DNA from: Quercus robur
Taxonomy: Eukaryota > Streptophyta > Magnoliopsida > Fagales > Fagaceae
Assembly: GCF_932294415.1 (NCBI RefSeq)
Contig: NC_065535.1
Location: forward strand, 88,738,862 to 88,802,861
Direction: 5' to 3'
DNA: 64,000 bases
Made by a program: the position numbers and the translations under genes. Under the pieces are notes generated by a model. It made no database searches. It saw nothing but the letters and a program-made list of their open reading frames with translations, and had not been told where the DNA came from. Position 1 is the stretch's first letter, and every line of letters begins with the position of its first letter. Positions 12,112 to 22,791 of this stretch are shown here, piece after piece.

Positions 12112-15100
12112 CAACTAGCTCTTAGATGATTTCCTCATTTCTGCCCCACTAATTTTTTACGTTCTTGTCTTTCTGAATTTCTACTGAATGCTGTTATCTT
12201 TGAGATATAAAGACTGAATTATATATACTCATTTTTAGTATAGAGTGTCCATTAGGCATGCATAGATGCACACTCAAACTAAAGTATGCGTGAGTGTGCC
12301 TCCGAAAGGATAGTTAAATGCCCGTTCTTTTGAATATGTTAGCACTTAATGACACTAGGTTATCATGATTACTCTGGAAATTGAGTTTTGTGTATGGTTA
12401 GATTCTAATGATACTGCAAGCATTTGGTGTTGACACTGAAATTCTGGGCCATAACATGATGCATACTTGTGAACTTCCTATGACTAGGTTAGGGTTGTTA
12501 GGTTTAGTTGCAATGGGGAAGTGAAAATGTAGCATAGCCTGTATACCGATCAAAAAAAGAAAATGTAGCATAGCCTGTTAGGTATTAATTGTTCTTTAAC
12601 ACACCTTGTCTCATAAAGAGTAATGTTAGATTCCAATTAAATTTGGATATGCTAAGAGGGTTAAGGAGCTACATTGTCAATTGTAGAGATCTTCAACATG
12701 TTTAATATTAGGAAATTGTGAAAGGGGTAAGGTAGGAAAGTTTATGATTGACAGTCTGTTCAGCTTGGATTTAGTTGTTCTATGGCTTTTTTCTGAAATG
12801 GGAACAATGTACAATTGAAACAATAACAAAAGTTTCAGATCCCTAGTTGGATTCCTGTGGCTGAAACTTTACCCTCTTTTTTAGTCCTTGCCCCCTGAAT
12901 TGGTAATTATAGGTTCCTACTGTCTTATGTTGACAGTCAAGTCCTTTGAATAAACTAAAGATTGTTACTAATCTTTATTACAGGCAAATGAAATGTTTTG
13001 CTTAAAATAATTCTTTTTTCATATTGGTTGGCTCTGTGAAGAGATTATCATCTATATTCTTTTCTCATAACTTACATTTTTCTTTGTTATGGAAAATTAT
13101 TACATTTTTGGCGAAGTTTGGCATGATGTTTAGTTATGCATGAATGAAAATGATTTAAAAGTGAAACTTACAAGGTTTCAGGTTGCCTTTCCTGATATTG
13201 TGGCCCTGTGGGATGACAATATTGGTTTGCCTGAATATGAATATTATTAGTTGGTCGGAGTGAATGCCTCTACAGATCTTCTATAGGATTATCTGAATTA
13301 TCCAAAAAACCCCTGTTTGTTGTAAGATCACTGAAGCAAAGGTTGGTGATGGCTATGTTGCTAGTTCTAAATGAAAACCTTATCAGGGGTTGTCTATTGA
13401 AGGAATGGATGAATTTTTTACATTTTTAGTAAAATAACAAAATTTTTAAAGTTTTTTTGTTTTTTTAAGGGAAGCATTTTTGGAAAACATTAGCTGGAAA
13501 AATAGAAGAGTTGTTTATTGTGTTTGCTTTCTAGCTCTTAGAATTTCAGAAATGATCCTTGGGCAACTGATTTGAATTGAACTAAAAAGATTTGGAACCC
13601 TAGGGATAAGGGAGAACAATGCCATTTGCTGCTTCACATATGGTAAAATAAGTAAATGGAAAAAAAGAACAGAAAAGAAAAAGAAACAGCATTTGACTCA
13701 TGTATCTGGAACTACTGAATTATAAATCAAAGTTGTCTATTGAAGGAACAGCTCATTTGGAGAACTTAATTTACTACACAGTCTTCAGAAGGAGATGCAT
13801 GCTAAACCAATTTTCCCTTCCTTGAAGCTAGCCAGCTAAGCAATCCTCTGACAATTTTTTATTAAGAAACTAATAATACACTATAAGAGGAAGCAAAAAA
13901 TTCCTCTGGCCTTAGTGGCTGTTACTTATTAACTTTGTGTGAATCAGAGTAAGAGTATTCTATTTTTTTAACCATAAAACTACTGAGCAGACACTTGCAG
14001 CTTCCTTAGATCAATCCTCTTTGCTTTCTTTGCTATTCTAACAATCTACTTTATTGTTAATTCAGCATCACAGCATCAACACAAAATGTGTGAGGTGTAA
14101 TTGTTATTTGACATTTAGATGCAAGGGAAAATCTGTAGTAATTTTATATATATTAATGTATATATGAAATTTTTGGTTGGGAACCAAATGCCTTTGTCTG
14201 GTTGCGTTATTGGTGTCTCCTGTAAATCATCTTCATGCAACTGTAATTTTCTTGTCTATTAGAGAAACATGCTTTTAATAATTTTAATTTTTTATCCCAC
14301 TGACTCTGTTTTTTCTTATTACATTTTTTCCCCTGCATGACAGATGAATTGTGCTCACTTAGAAAACTGCTTGCATGAGGCAAGAGAGGAAGCCCAGACC
14401 CATCTTTGTGCAGCTGATCGGAGGGCCTCAGAGTATAGTGCACTGCGTGCATCTGCTTTGAAAATGCGTGGCCTTTTTGAAAGACTTCGGAGCTGTATTA
14501 ATCCACCTGGTGGAGTGGCCGCTTTTGCAGACTCCTTGCAGACCTTAGCACAATCTTTGGCTAAGTAAGACTCTTGCCAGAAGACTAATATTAGTGTTTG
14601 TGAAAAAGCTTCCATAAATCCCCCTCCCCATTTTTCTCTATTCCTCCTTCATAGGAGGGATTCTCAAATCGTCCAAAGTGTTGCGGATGCCTCACTAAAC
14701 TTTATTATGTGTGAATACTTCAATTATCATGCTGACACTAAAATCAGTTAATTAATTTGCAAGTAAAAAGGGGGTGATAAGTGCCTCTTCTAAAACAATC
14801 GGTACATCAATTTTGTAGATTTTAATTTTCTGATAGAGTTTATGTTTTGTTGTCAAATATGTCCCCTCCCCCTCTCTCCTCCCCCAAAAAAAGGGCAAGG
14901 AGAGAGATGGGGGGTGTTTGCACTGACATTAATTTTGATTTTTGTTGGTTTGGTTTGAATTGTTTCAGTTCCATGAATGACAATGAAGATGATGATACTG
15001 CTGATTTTCGAAGATGCATCCGGGTCCTTGCAGAGAGAGTTAGTTACTTATCCAGGCGCCGGGAAGAGCACCTAAAGGTTGAAGCTGCAGTTGAACAACT

Positions 15101-15742
15101 TAGAAAAGAATTGGATGAGAAGAAAGAGCTGGTTAAAACTTTATACACTAAGCATCAACTTGAGAAGCAGGTAATTTTTTAATTGATTTGTTCGTGGTGT
15201 TTTTATGGTTTGTTCACCGTTACTTGAAAAGAAAAAAATTGAATGAATGAAAATAATGGGATGCGGTTCTGATTGAGCCACCAACTAAAATTGGTAGTTA
15301 TCTTTTGATTGTGGTTGTGTTACAGGCGAACAAGGAAAAGATATCTTTTGGCCGCTTGGAAGTTCATGAGATCGCTGCATTTGTTCTTAACTCTGCTGGG
15401 CATTATGAGGCGATCACTCGGAACTGTTTGAACTATTACTTGTCTGCTGAATCTGTGGCCTTGTTTGCTGACCATATCCCATGCAGACCTAACTACATTG
15501 TTGGGCAGATTGTGCATATTGAACGCCAAATTGTGAAGTCGTTGCCCCCTACTCCAACTCGGCCTGAGCATGGTAGGATGGATCAAGCAGAAAACCTGAC
15601 CTCTGATACGGGGACCGATCGGTTGACCTTGAATTCAGGATCAACCTTGAACCCATATGGTCTCCCCATTGGCTGTGAATACTTCTTAGTGACGGTAGCC
15701 ATGTTACCTGATACTACCATTCATTCACCACCTCCTTCCTGA
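7882..15742 (+). CDS. ATG11: Autophagy-related protein 11 (ATG11)
   Basis: Scaffold of the ATG1-ATG13 kinase complex. In plants it links the complex to phagophores and selective cargo in the cytosol. Exons: 7882-8816, 10230-11916, 14344-14564, 14969-15170 and 15326-15742. All introns are GT-AG and in phase, giving 1153 aa, close to Arabidopsis ATG11 as I recall it. An N-terminal ubiquitin-like segment spans residues ~10-86 (starts KLVVRIAENGHTYEP). An ATG17-like region with a conserved DAVSALGPMYDVHDRNH segment follows around residue 335. Coiled coils come next, then the C-terminal ATG11 domain (residues ~1015-1145, with FGRLEVHEIAAFVL and GCEYFLVTVAMLP). The acidic-flanked YESL at residues 612-615 has the form of an ATG8-interacting motif, which is speculative. 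The start is the first in-frame ATG of a frame open through exon 1. The gene looks intact. Confidence 0.96.
9614..9700 (-). repeat. SINE-like fragment in ATG11 intron 1
   Basis: On the minus strand a B-box-like GGTTCAAATCTC is followed by a CTCCCCCC run and an A/T-rich tail ending at a T-run on the plus strand (9614-9630). The layout resembles SINE family 1, but the A-box half is not recognisable. Treat it as a fragment. Confidence 0.35.
9873..9976 (+). repeat. tRNA-derived SINE, family 3, copy 1 (ATG11 intron 1)
   Basis: CTCTAGC lies at the A-box position. About 50 bp on comes GTTCATGGGTTCAAGACCC, a good RNA polymerase III B box, then TTGGGTGTGTGTGTAACTT. The related copy at 46470-46570 shares CTCTAGC, GTTCATGG, AAACCCATC and the GTG-rich end. 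A second GTGTGTGTAACTTATCAAT motif near 10052-10071 suggests a further copy or a longer 3' part. Confidence 0.5.
12045..12104. repeat. Compound microsatellite (CT)n-(CA)n in ATG11 intron 2
   Basis: A CT tract of about 13 units runs straight into about 16 CA units. It sits 130 bp downstream of the exon 2 donor. It is probably length-variable and would suit marker typing. Confidence 0.9.
12523..12578 (+). mobile_element. Ultra-short LINE tail insertion with 20-bp target duplication
   Basis: Two identical 20-bp copies of GAAAATGTAGCATAGCCTGT (12523-12542 and 12559-12578) flank only 16 bp, ATACCGATCAAAAAAA. The insert ends in an A-run, and the duplication length is typical of LINE-driven insertion. 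ATACCGATC followed by A's matches the 3' terminus I associate with plant L1 elements. It reads as an almost completely 5'-truncated LINE in ATG11 intron 2. Confidence 0.7.
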
Positions 15743-16879
15743 TCCCTGCTTCAGGCAGACAGATGTGATGGAAGAATCCAAGTGTACATACTTAGAATAG
15801 CATTCAAAAGTTAAATCAACCTGGTGGGACTTGGAACTTGATTTCTCCTTTGTACAGCTGATCATCCAATTAAGTTATTATCCCCTTTTGTGTATATAGC
15901 TACTCGTATCTTAAAAAAAAAAAGAAAAAAAAAAGTTGTGAATATTATCCATCTCTTGATCTTTATTTGGTATTTATGTGTCAAAACATGATCAGTCAAT
16001 TATTTAGGAGTTGTAAATTAAATCCGTCTCATGCGAGAAAGATGTGCAGCACCTATGACATTAAGTTCATTTAAGCCCATCTTAGACCACTTGTAATATA
16101 ACTTTGCATATATATAGCCTTTGATGCTTTAGGGCCTCTTTGAATGCACTGTCTAAAAACTGTTCTTTAGGGCCTCTTTGAATACATTTTCTAAAAACTG
16201 TTCTAGTCCTAACTTGATTTCTTTTTTTAGGTAATATATATATATATATATATATTTTAAAAAAAAATTAAAAAACCTTTTATATATAAAAAGATTTCAC
16301 ATTTACAAGACTGACTTATTAGTTGGAATAAAAATACTTTTGGTAATATTTTTCAAAAGAAACTGTCATTTTTTGGCAAAGGAATGGAATTCAATTATCT
16401 CTTTTCGTCAAACCATCAATATTCCTTCCTCTATTATCAAATTATCCAAAAAAAAAAAAAAAATTGAAGAAAATGCTATTACAATTTTCTTTTTCATATT
16501 TCTTCCATGCTAAGACACTCATCTAACATTTTCCAACTTTAAAAAACTATGACAACATTTGGTTTAGAAGGTGATCCATTCAAAGAGCATTTCAAACAAC
16601 TGTTTCTCCTTTGGTAATCCCCCCATTCTCCAAACAACTTTGCACTTCCTCATCTAAACTCTAGACCTAGATTTAATAAATGAACTTCATTCTTCTCTCT
16701 TCCTATACCATCCAATGATGAGAAATAAAATGTGTTATTGTATCTGTTGAGAAAGCCAGGAATTTCTACTTGAGCTACAAGACTAAAAAATTAAAACAAA
16801 AAGCAAAAAGAAAAAAAGGTAAGTGAAAAGTAGGTCGGTCTGAATGTTTTTGCTTTGTCTAAACCGACTTTTGGTAATG
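15743..16879. other. ATG11 3' region and intergenic DNA
   Basis: This holds the ATG11 3' UTR, with no certain poly(A) signal, and AT-rich DNA. A 38-bp unit beginning TTTAGGGCCTCTTTGAAT is present twice in tandem around 16128-16204. ATTCAAAGAGC near 16578 is its inverted counterpart, so an old hAT-like MITE of about 460 bp may span 16133-16590. An (AT)n run lies near 16230-16254. No gene is seen. Confidence 0.4.
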
Positions 16880-17056
16880 TTATGGTATGCACCCCACGCC
16901 AAAACCTTTAAAAGCCAAAGGCCTCGGCACCTAACCTATCACACCCTATTGCTGACTGCCGCTATACTTAGTACTATAATATTAGAGCTCCTAGTAACAA
17001 AATTTTCTGTTTGTGTATCAAAAACCCAGCTTGGGTTGAAATTTTTTCTGTAACAG
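16880..17056 (+). promoter_or_regulatory. Possible promoter and non-coding first exon of RING gene A
   Basis: ACCTTTAAAAGCCAAAGGCC here matches ACCTTTAAAACCCAAAGCCC upstream of RING gene B (near 24670-24690). The flanking GCACCCCACGCCAAA and GACCCCATACCAAA also correspond. The shared patch suggests a duplicated core promoter. GTAACAG|GTATTC at 17056 could be the donor of a non-coding first exon, and AATCCAG just before 18336 could be the acceptor. The link to gene A, 1.3 kb downstream, is inferred. Confidence 0.4.
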
Positions 17057-17569
17057 GTATTCTATATTTCTTCTAATATACTTATATATGTGTTCTTTCT
17101 TCATTTATGAGATTTTTTTTCCCTCTCAAAAAAAATATTTATGAGATTTTTATAAGGCTTTAGAGGGTCATAATAATTGTGTAAGAGGAATAAAAGTATA
17201 TTACTTGACTAGTTATTATTCATAGAATTATACCAAGTATATTGTGGGTGATTTTATCTTTGTTGCATCCTGTTCAAATTTTTGTTCTTTATTTGTTGTT
17301 AGTATGTCTCTTAGTTTGTGGGATTTGGGTTGGTTTCTTTCGCCATAATTACAAAAGCTGTAAATAGAAAATTACAACAGTTGTCTCTGGCTCTCTGTGA
17401 TTTTGTTAGTAATGGAAAATTTCCCACAGGAGAAAAACAAATTCTAGGAGTGAAGCAATAGATATTTTCCTACTTCCAGCAATACTTTCAAGGGGAACCT
17501 TCTTTTTTTAGTATTTTTTTTGGCTGCTCAATAATGTGGAAGTAGCAAGCATATTCATAAATTCTACGA

Positions 17570-18060
17570 TATTGAATGTTGGATTGTTAAGAAGTAGCTT
17601 ATTCATAAAGTAAGTGTAGTCGAAATAAGAATGTTAAGTTGGATAAGTAAATATACTAGGAAAGATAGGATTTGAAATACCAAAATTTGCTTAAAGAAAG
17701 GGGTGGCATATTGATGAAAAGATGAGAGAGAGTCACTTGAGATAGTTTGGTTATGTTCAAAGGAAAGTGATTAATTTACCAGTGAGGAAGAGTGAGTTGA
17801 ATCAAGTTGGGGAAAGAAAGGAGAAAAAAAAGGTTGATGAAGACAAAATAATAATAATAATAATAGTAAAAAAGATATGTCAATTAAGGAAGTAATAGAT
17901 GGTATGACTTCAGATGAAAAATTGAATGACAAAAAAAAAAAAAAAATACATGTAACCAATGAATAACAAAAAAATACATGTAATTGACCCTAAGTAGTCT
18001 GTTAAGGATTCATAGCCAACCCCAAATTTTTGGGGCTAAGGTTTGGTGGTGTTGTTAGCA
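17570..18060 (+). mobile_element. Decayed RTE-type LINE, 3' end
   Basis: Translated pieces match the conserved C-terminus of plant RTE elements: RMLSWISKYTRKDRI, then EKMRESHLR, FGYVQRKVIN and MSIKEVIDGMTS. They are spread over more than one frame with stops. The familiar plant RTE end follows (GACCCTAAGTAGTCTGTTAAGGATTC..., then CCAAATTTTTGGGGCTAAGG and a TTG-rich terminus). It is heavily degraded and cannot encode a protein. An (AAT)n run and a poly(A) interrupt the ORF end. Confidence 0.75.
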
Positions 18061-18349
18061 GTGACATAAAAAACTATTGTGTTTTGCAATGATTTTGTTA
18101 CTAGAAAAAAATTGAGCATTATGAGAAAAAATTTAGTTAGAGTGCAGAAAAATCATTGGTAGCCTTGCCTCACTGGATTTATTGCTGTTACAAATCTTCT
18201 TCTATTTTCTTTTTTTCTTTTTCTTTTTTAATGAATTTCCATTGTTAAAAAAATTGTTTTAAAAATTTGGTAATATATTGTGGAGTTAAAAGGAGTATTT
18301 GATAAATTCTTATGTATTAATTAATGTTAATCCAGAATTCATTTTTTAA

Positions 18350-21300
18350 ATGGAGTGGGGTGACCTTTACCAAGTGGGAATTGCACATGAAGATTACCAA
18401 GCTGGAGAGAATCGCATTTTACAAAGTGAAGGACAAGACTACTATAGGCCAATGTATTCCATGGGAGTTGACAATGTCCAAAGACCTACCTTATACATAC
18501 CAGCAATTGCTAGTCCACATCCAAGAGGGTACATGGCCAATACATATCAGTCTCCTTCTGGTACAATGGCGAATGCAGCTAATCTTCTGCAAGCTCAATC
18601 AAATTATATTCAGCAGCCACAGTTTGATAAAAATATGAGCTTTGGAAGTCATTTTCCAGCCACATACTATCTTCAAGATTCTAGGGAACCAAGCACGGAC
18701 AATGTCCACAATGAAGTTCAAAATGGAAGTCTTTACCATCCGAAGAAGATTGATGTAAGTTCTCTTCCCCTTGGCTGTGGAGGTAACAATGAAGATAGAT
18801 ATCAACGTAATGTTTACAATTATGGACTTAGCATGGGTGGCCAGACTTCGTCTTACATTGATTTTAGAAGGACTAATGGTGCATTTCACAATTGGGACTC
18901 TAGTTTAGGAGGTCTTGGAGATGCAAGTTATGTAAATGCAGATCATTATAATTGTCATCGAGGCCCTGAAGCTGCTTCAAGAACCCATAGTCACCAAGAG
19001 ACTACTTTGCCAAATATGAAGCAGGTTAATTTATATGGGATCAGATCAGAAAATGCTACTGTTACAAGTATCGCCAAGGGACAAAATTCTACTGTCAGGA
19101 CCTCCCAAGCTGAATTGAGCGATCAGGGAAATGTGTCTAAAATGAGCTCAGTCATCAAGAAACGAAATTCCGGGGCACCAAGTGCCTACAATGCCCACAA
19201 TTCATTTCAAATTGGTAGCCTTTACCATCCGAAGAAGATTGATCTCGGTTCTCCTCCCCTTGACTGTGGAGGTAACAAAGAAGATAGATATCAACGTAAT
19301 GTTTACGGTTATGGCCTTAACATGGGTGGCCAGACTTCATCTAACAATGATTGTAGAAGGACTAATGGTGCAGTTCACAGTGGGGACTCCAGTTTAGGAG
19401 GTTTTGGAGATGCAAGTTGGGTAAAGGCAGATCATTGCAATTTCCTTCAAGGCCCTGAAGCTGCTTCAAGACCCTATAGTCACCAAGAAGCTACTTTGCC
19501 AAATATGAAGCAGGTTAATTTATATGGGATCAGATCAGAAAATGCTACTGTTTCAAGTATCGCCAATGGACAAAATTATACTGTCAGGACCTCCCAAGAT
19601 GAATCAAGTAAACAGGGAAATGTGTCTAACATGAGCTCAGTTCTCAAGAAACAAAATTCTTCTAGATTACAGTATGGAAATAGTAATACTGTCTGGGCCT
19701 CCCTAGTTGGATCAGAGAATCAAGGGAATGTGTCTAAAATAAGTTCAGTCCCCGATAGACAAAATTCTTCTGAAGTACAGCATGTTAATGACAATGCAGC
19801 CAAGATCTCTCAAATAAAATCATATTTAACTTCTCTAAGTATCAGGGCCAAAGGAGGCGCCAAGTTGAATGCTCATGAAGGTAATGTACAAACTGACCCT
19901 TAATCTTCAGTCCATTTTATTGTAACTTTAATCAAACCTTTTTATGTATCAGTTATGTTTGACTTTGATAACATAACGAATTTATGTTTGACTTTGATAA
20001 CATAACGAAGGTCTTCTAGTTTTGCAAAACTAGAAGACCTTGCCCACCCCACCCTCCCTCCAAAGTGGAAAAATAAAAATTACTCTGTTTACTCATCAAA
20101 AAAAAAAAATGTCATGTCTTTTAACATTCCTTCCATGCATAGGAGCTTGAGTTCTATACTGATAGGGAAATCACATGTGCTCCTATTCACCTAACAACTT
20201 TTTTATTGCATTTCTCCTATAGGTAAACCAGTTCATGCTCCACGATATTGCTGTTGCATAATTTTTTATGTAATTTTTTAACATAATCAGCTAGGGCCAA
20301 GCAGGCATCAACACTAACATTCACATAGGGTAGTGTACAAAATCTTGACCACATCCATCATCTCCTCCCCAAAAGAAAAATATACTACAAGTATTGTTTT
20401 GTCATGTCTTTAGTATCCGTTACACATGTAAGAGTTTATTTTTGTACTGGTATGACAATCACATATGCTCCTATACTAATTTATGTACACCTTTTGTCAT
20501 TTGTTAAGCTTATGAATGGGAGCACTCATCTTTAGCTTATTTCAATGCACTAGATTTCAAGCCTTGTTTTGTTTTAGTCTGGTACCAGAATTAATCTTCA
20601 CATGCAAGTAAACATACTATTAAGGATCGCCCTTTCAATAATAAGCAGCATTTTATTGTTGTTACTGTTTCCTGTAGGTAAAGCAGGTCATGCTCTGCAG
20701 TGTCAGTCTACTCCGAAGAGCGAATTTATGTCACATGTTAAGAAGAGTCAAAACCATAGCACTTCTTCATCCCACCAAGTTCGGCAAAGTAAATTTAAGA
20801 TTAAGAGCCAACCTTCCCAAAAGCCATCCAAACAGCCCTCAAAACAGAAGGTTCTGAAGCATCATATCATGTGGGATGGTATGTCCAAAGGAAACGTTTT
20901 ACTTCTCTCCGTGTTCAAAAATTTACCCAAAGAATATTCATGATGTGCCTAGTTATGTGCTCTGGTTGTGTCTTAGATAGAATCTTACACTTTAGTTTTG
21001 GTACCATGCATTCTTGTGTGAGATATGTATCTTGGATAAGTAACAGGCTTAGAATGTTGCTTAGCTTAGGCTCCCAAATGTTCACAACCTGCTATAACGG
21101 TCAGTGCTTAGTTGAGTTTATAACTTTATTTCACATTATTTTATGAACTAGACATAATTCTGTAAGTGGGAATCATGACAATTTTGCATAGGTCACCCTT
21201 AATAATGTTGTCTGGTATAAGGATAGATAACACTAGATAAATACACGAACAGCTTCATGCATCTTTAAGGACACTGACACAAGTGTTGTCCTCAAATCAT

Positions 21301-22085
21301 GATCAAAATAATTTCATTTTTTAGTGAAAGTTGGAGACCAGTCTCTTCAAGTAAATTCAAAGTTTAGCAATAATTTGATGTGTATGGCTGAAATAGGGAG
21401 TGTAGAAAAGCTATGCTGCTTATAATAATTTACTAAAGAAGAATAGGCCATTATTATGGAATTATGAACCATGAGTTGGGAAGTTTTTACATATAGGTAG
21501 AAGATAGTGGTAATAATCATGAAATTTCTGTTATAAATCAAGTAGTCTAAAAAGTGAATTAAAAAACTAGATATAGTCTAGGGATTTCAAAAAAATGCCA
21601 TTCTACTTATAAAAGCATGCAAACATAAAGTGAGTGGCATTAGAGAATCCAAAGTTCTATACAAATTCGTTCAGGATGTTTCCATATTACAACAACAAAC
21701 ACGTTCATTCGTATCAGTTCATTAAAATATGCCACAGAAATGAGCCAACATAGTTATTTTGAAAACTCAATTTGATGCTTTTATCTTCTTTATTGTGATA
21801 TAAAGATTCTATATTTTGGCACCATAATTTATCATAAGAATATGCTTTTTTTTTCCTTCTTCAGGTTTTCATAATCCTGCCACTCAACCATTTGGAAAAA
21901 ACTGTCGTTTATGTAATGGCGATCTTGCGTTTTCACCAACAGATGATAAAGAATTATATTCTTCTCTTCTTCCAGAGGTTGCTGTTCTTTCATGTGGACA
22001 TGTCTTTCATTCCCAATGCTTACTGCTCAACACGTGTAAAGAGCAGCTCATGGATCCACCATGTTTTATATGTGTCAATGGCTAG
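18350..22085 (+). CDS. RING-H2 domain protein A (tandem pair, first copy)
   Basis: Exons 18350-19880, 20678-20878 and 21865-22085, GT-AG, phase 1 at both junctions, 650 aa. I cannot name a studied orthologue. Only the C-terminal RING-H2 is recognisable: C591, C594, C621, H623, H626, C629, C644, C647, all ligands present. The likely role is a ubiquitin ligase, which is inference from the domain. The N-terminal ~510 residues are Ser/Asn/Gln-rich and disordered-looking. A ~140-residue segment starting SLYHPKKID occurs twice (DNA near 18728 and 19215). Exon 2 is Lys/Ser/Gln-rich. The protein ends three residues after the last zinc ligand. ATG 18350 is the first in a frame open to the donor, but an upstream coding exon cannot be excluded. 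Gene B is its paralogue. Confidence 0.8.
18728..19640 (+). repeat. Internal direct duplication in RING gene A
   Basis: Two blocks about 487 bp apart (starting near 18728 and 19215) share long identical stretches, e.g. CTTTACCATCCGAAGAAGAT and AAGCAGGTTAATTTATATGG. Both stay in frame. The blocks differ mostly by single bases, which points to a fairly recent intragenic duplication absent from gene B. Confidence 0.85.
19953..20041. repeat. 28-bp tandem duplication followed by a perfect 34-bp palindrome
   Basis: A 28-bp unit containing TGTTTGACTTTGATAACATA is repeated back to back (19953-19980 and 19982-20009). The second copy runs into a perfect inverted repeat at 20008-20041, with 17-bp arms (AAGGTCTTCTAGTTTTG) and no loop. 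It lies in intron 1 of RING gene A, 130 bp after the donor. The function is unknown. Confidence 0.85.
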
Positions 22086-22534
22086 TCTTGAATGTATCAT
22101 GTCTATTTTCTCAGCTATTCAGCTCATTTAAAATGGAGGTGAAAAGAAAAGGAAAATTTGTGTAGGAATTGCTTGAACAATGATTTGTGGAATCATATAT
22201 GCAGAGTGGCTTTCATTGATTAGTTCCTTAGAAAATTCGTGTTTAGAGATGTATTTACCCATTCACAAATCACAAGCCTACACTATTTAGGCTTGGTATT
22301 GATATTTTCGAAGGTGTCTCTTTCCCTTTGCTCCTTTGTTCCTTGGAATATTATATAGACATTTGGATATGCTTCATTGTGATGAACTAGAGGGTATGTC
22401 TTGCCATATTGTTGAATCTGGTGTGCACACTATCATGTTAAAATCCTTTGTGTGGGAGAGAATTCAATGAACAAAACCTAAGCTACTTTCCCTTAACCAA
22501 GTTTGAGGCTAAGTTATGGAGTTGGAATATATTA

Positions 22535-22788
22535 GGGGCGTTCGGTTCGCTATGATGTGTCCTTAATGTGATGCACATTACGATGATGTGATATTAAGAG
22601 TTTTGATTTATTTTACTTTTCCTAACATTATCATAATCTAAAATTACAAATTATATCACATCACCTTAATCTCATCACTTTCCTAAATAATATGATAGTG
22701 TATTCTTGTATTGAGATTATATTAATATAAGATTACAATAATGAAGTATTATGATGTAATGTAATATCACGGCGAACTAAACATCCCC
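22535..22788. mobile_element. Tourist-like MITE (PIF/Harbinger)
   Basis: The 254-bp element has imperfect TIRs, GGGGCGTTCGGTTCGC on the left and GCGAACTAAACATCCCC on the right. TTA flanks both sides (22532-22534, 22789-22791), the PIF/Harbinger target. It is AT-rich with no coding capacity. It lies just downstream of RING gene A. Confidence 0.8.
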
Positions 22789-22791
22789 TTA

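Noticed and set aside
14355-14615. Antisense open frame across ATG11 exon 3
   Set aside because: A shadow of a well-conserved sense exon whose frame and splice sites fit ATG11.
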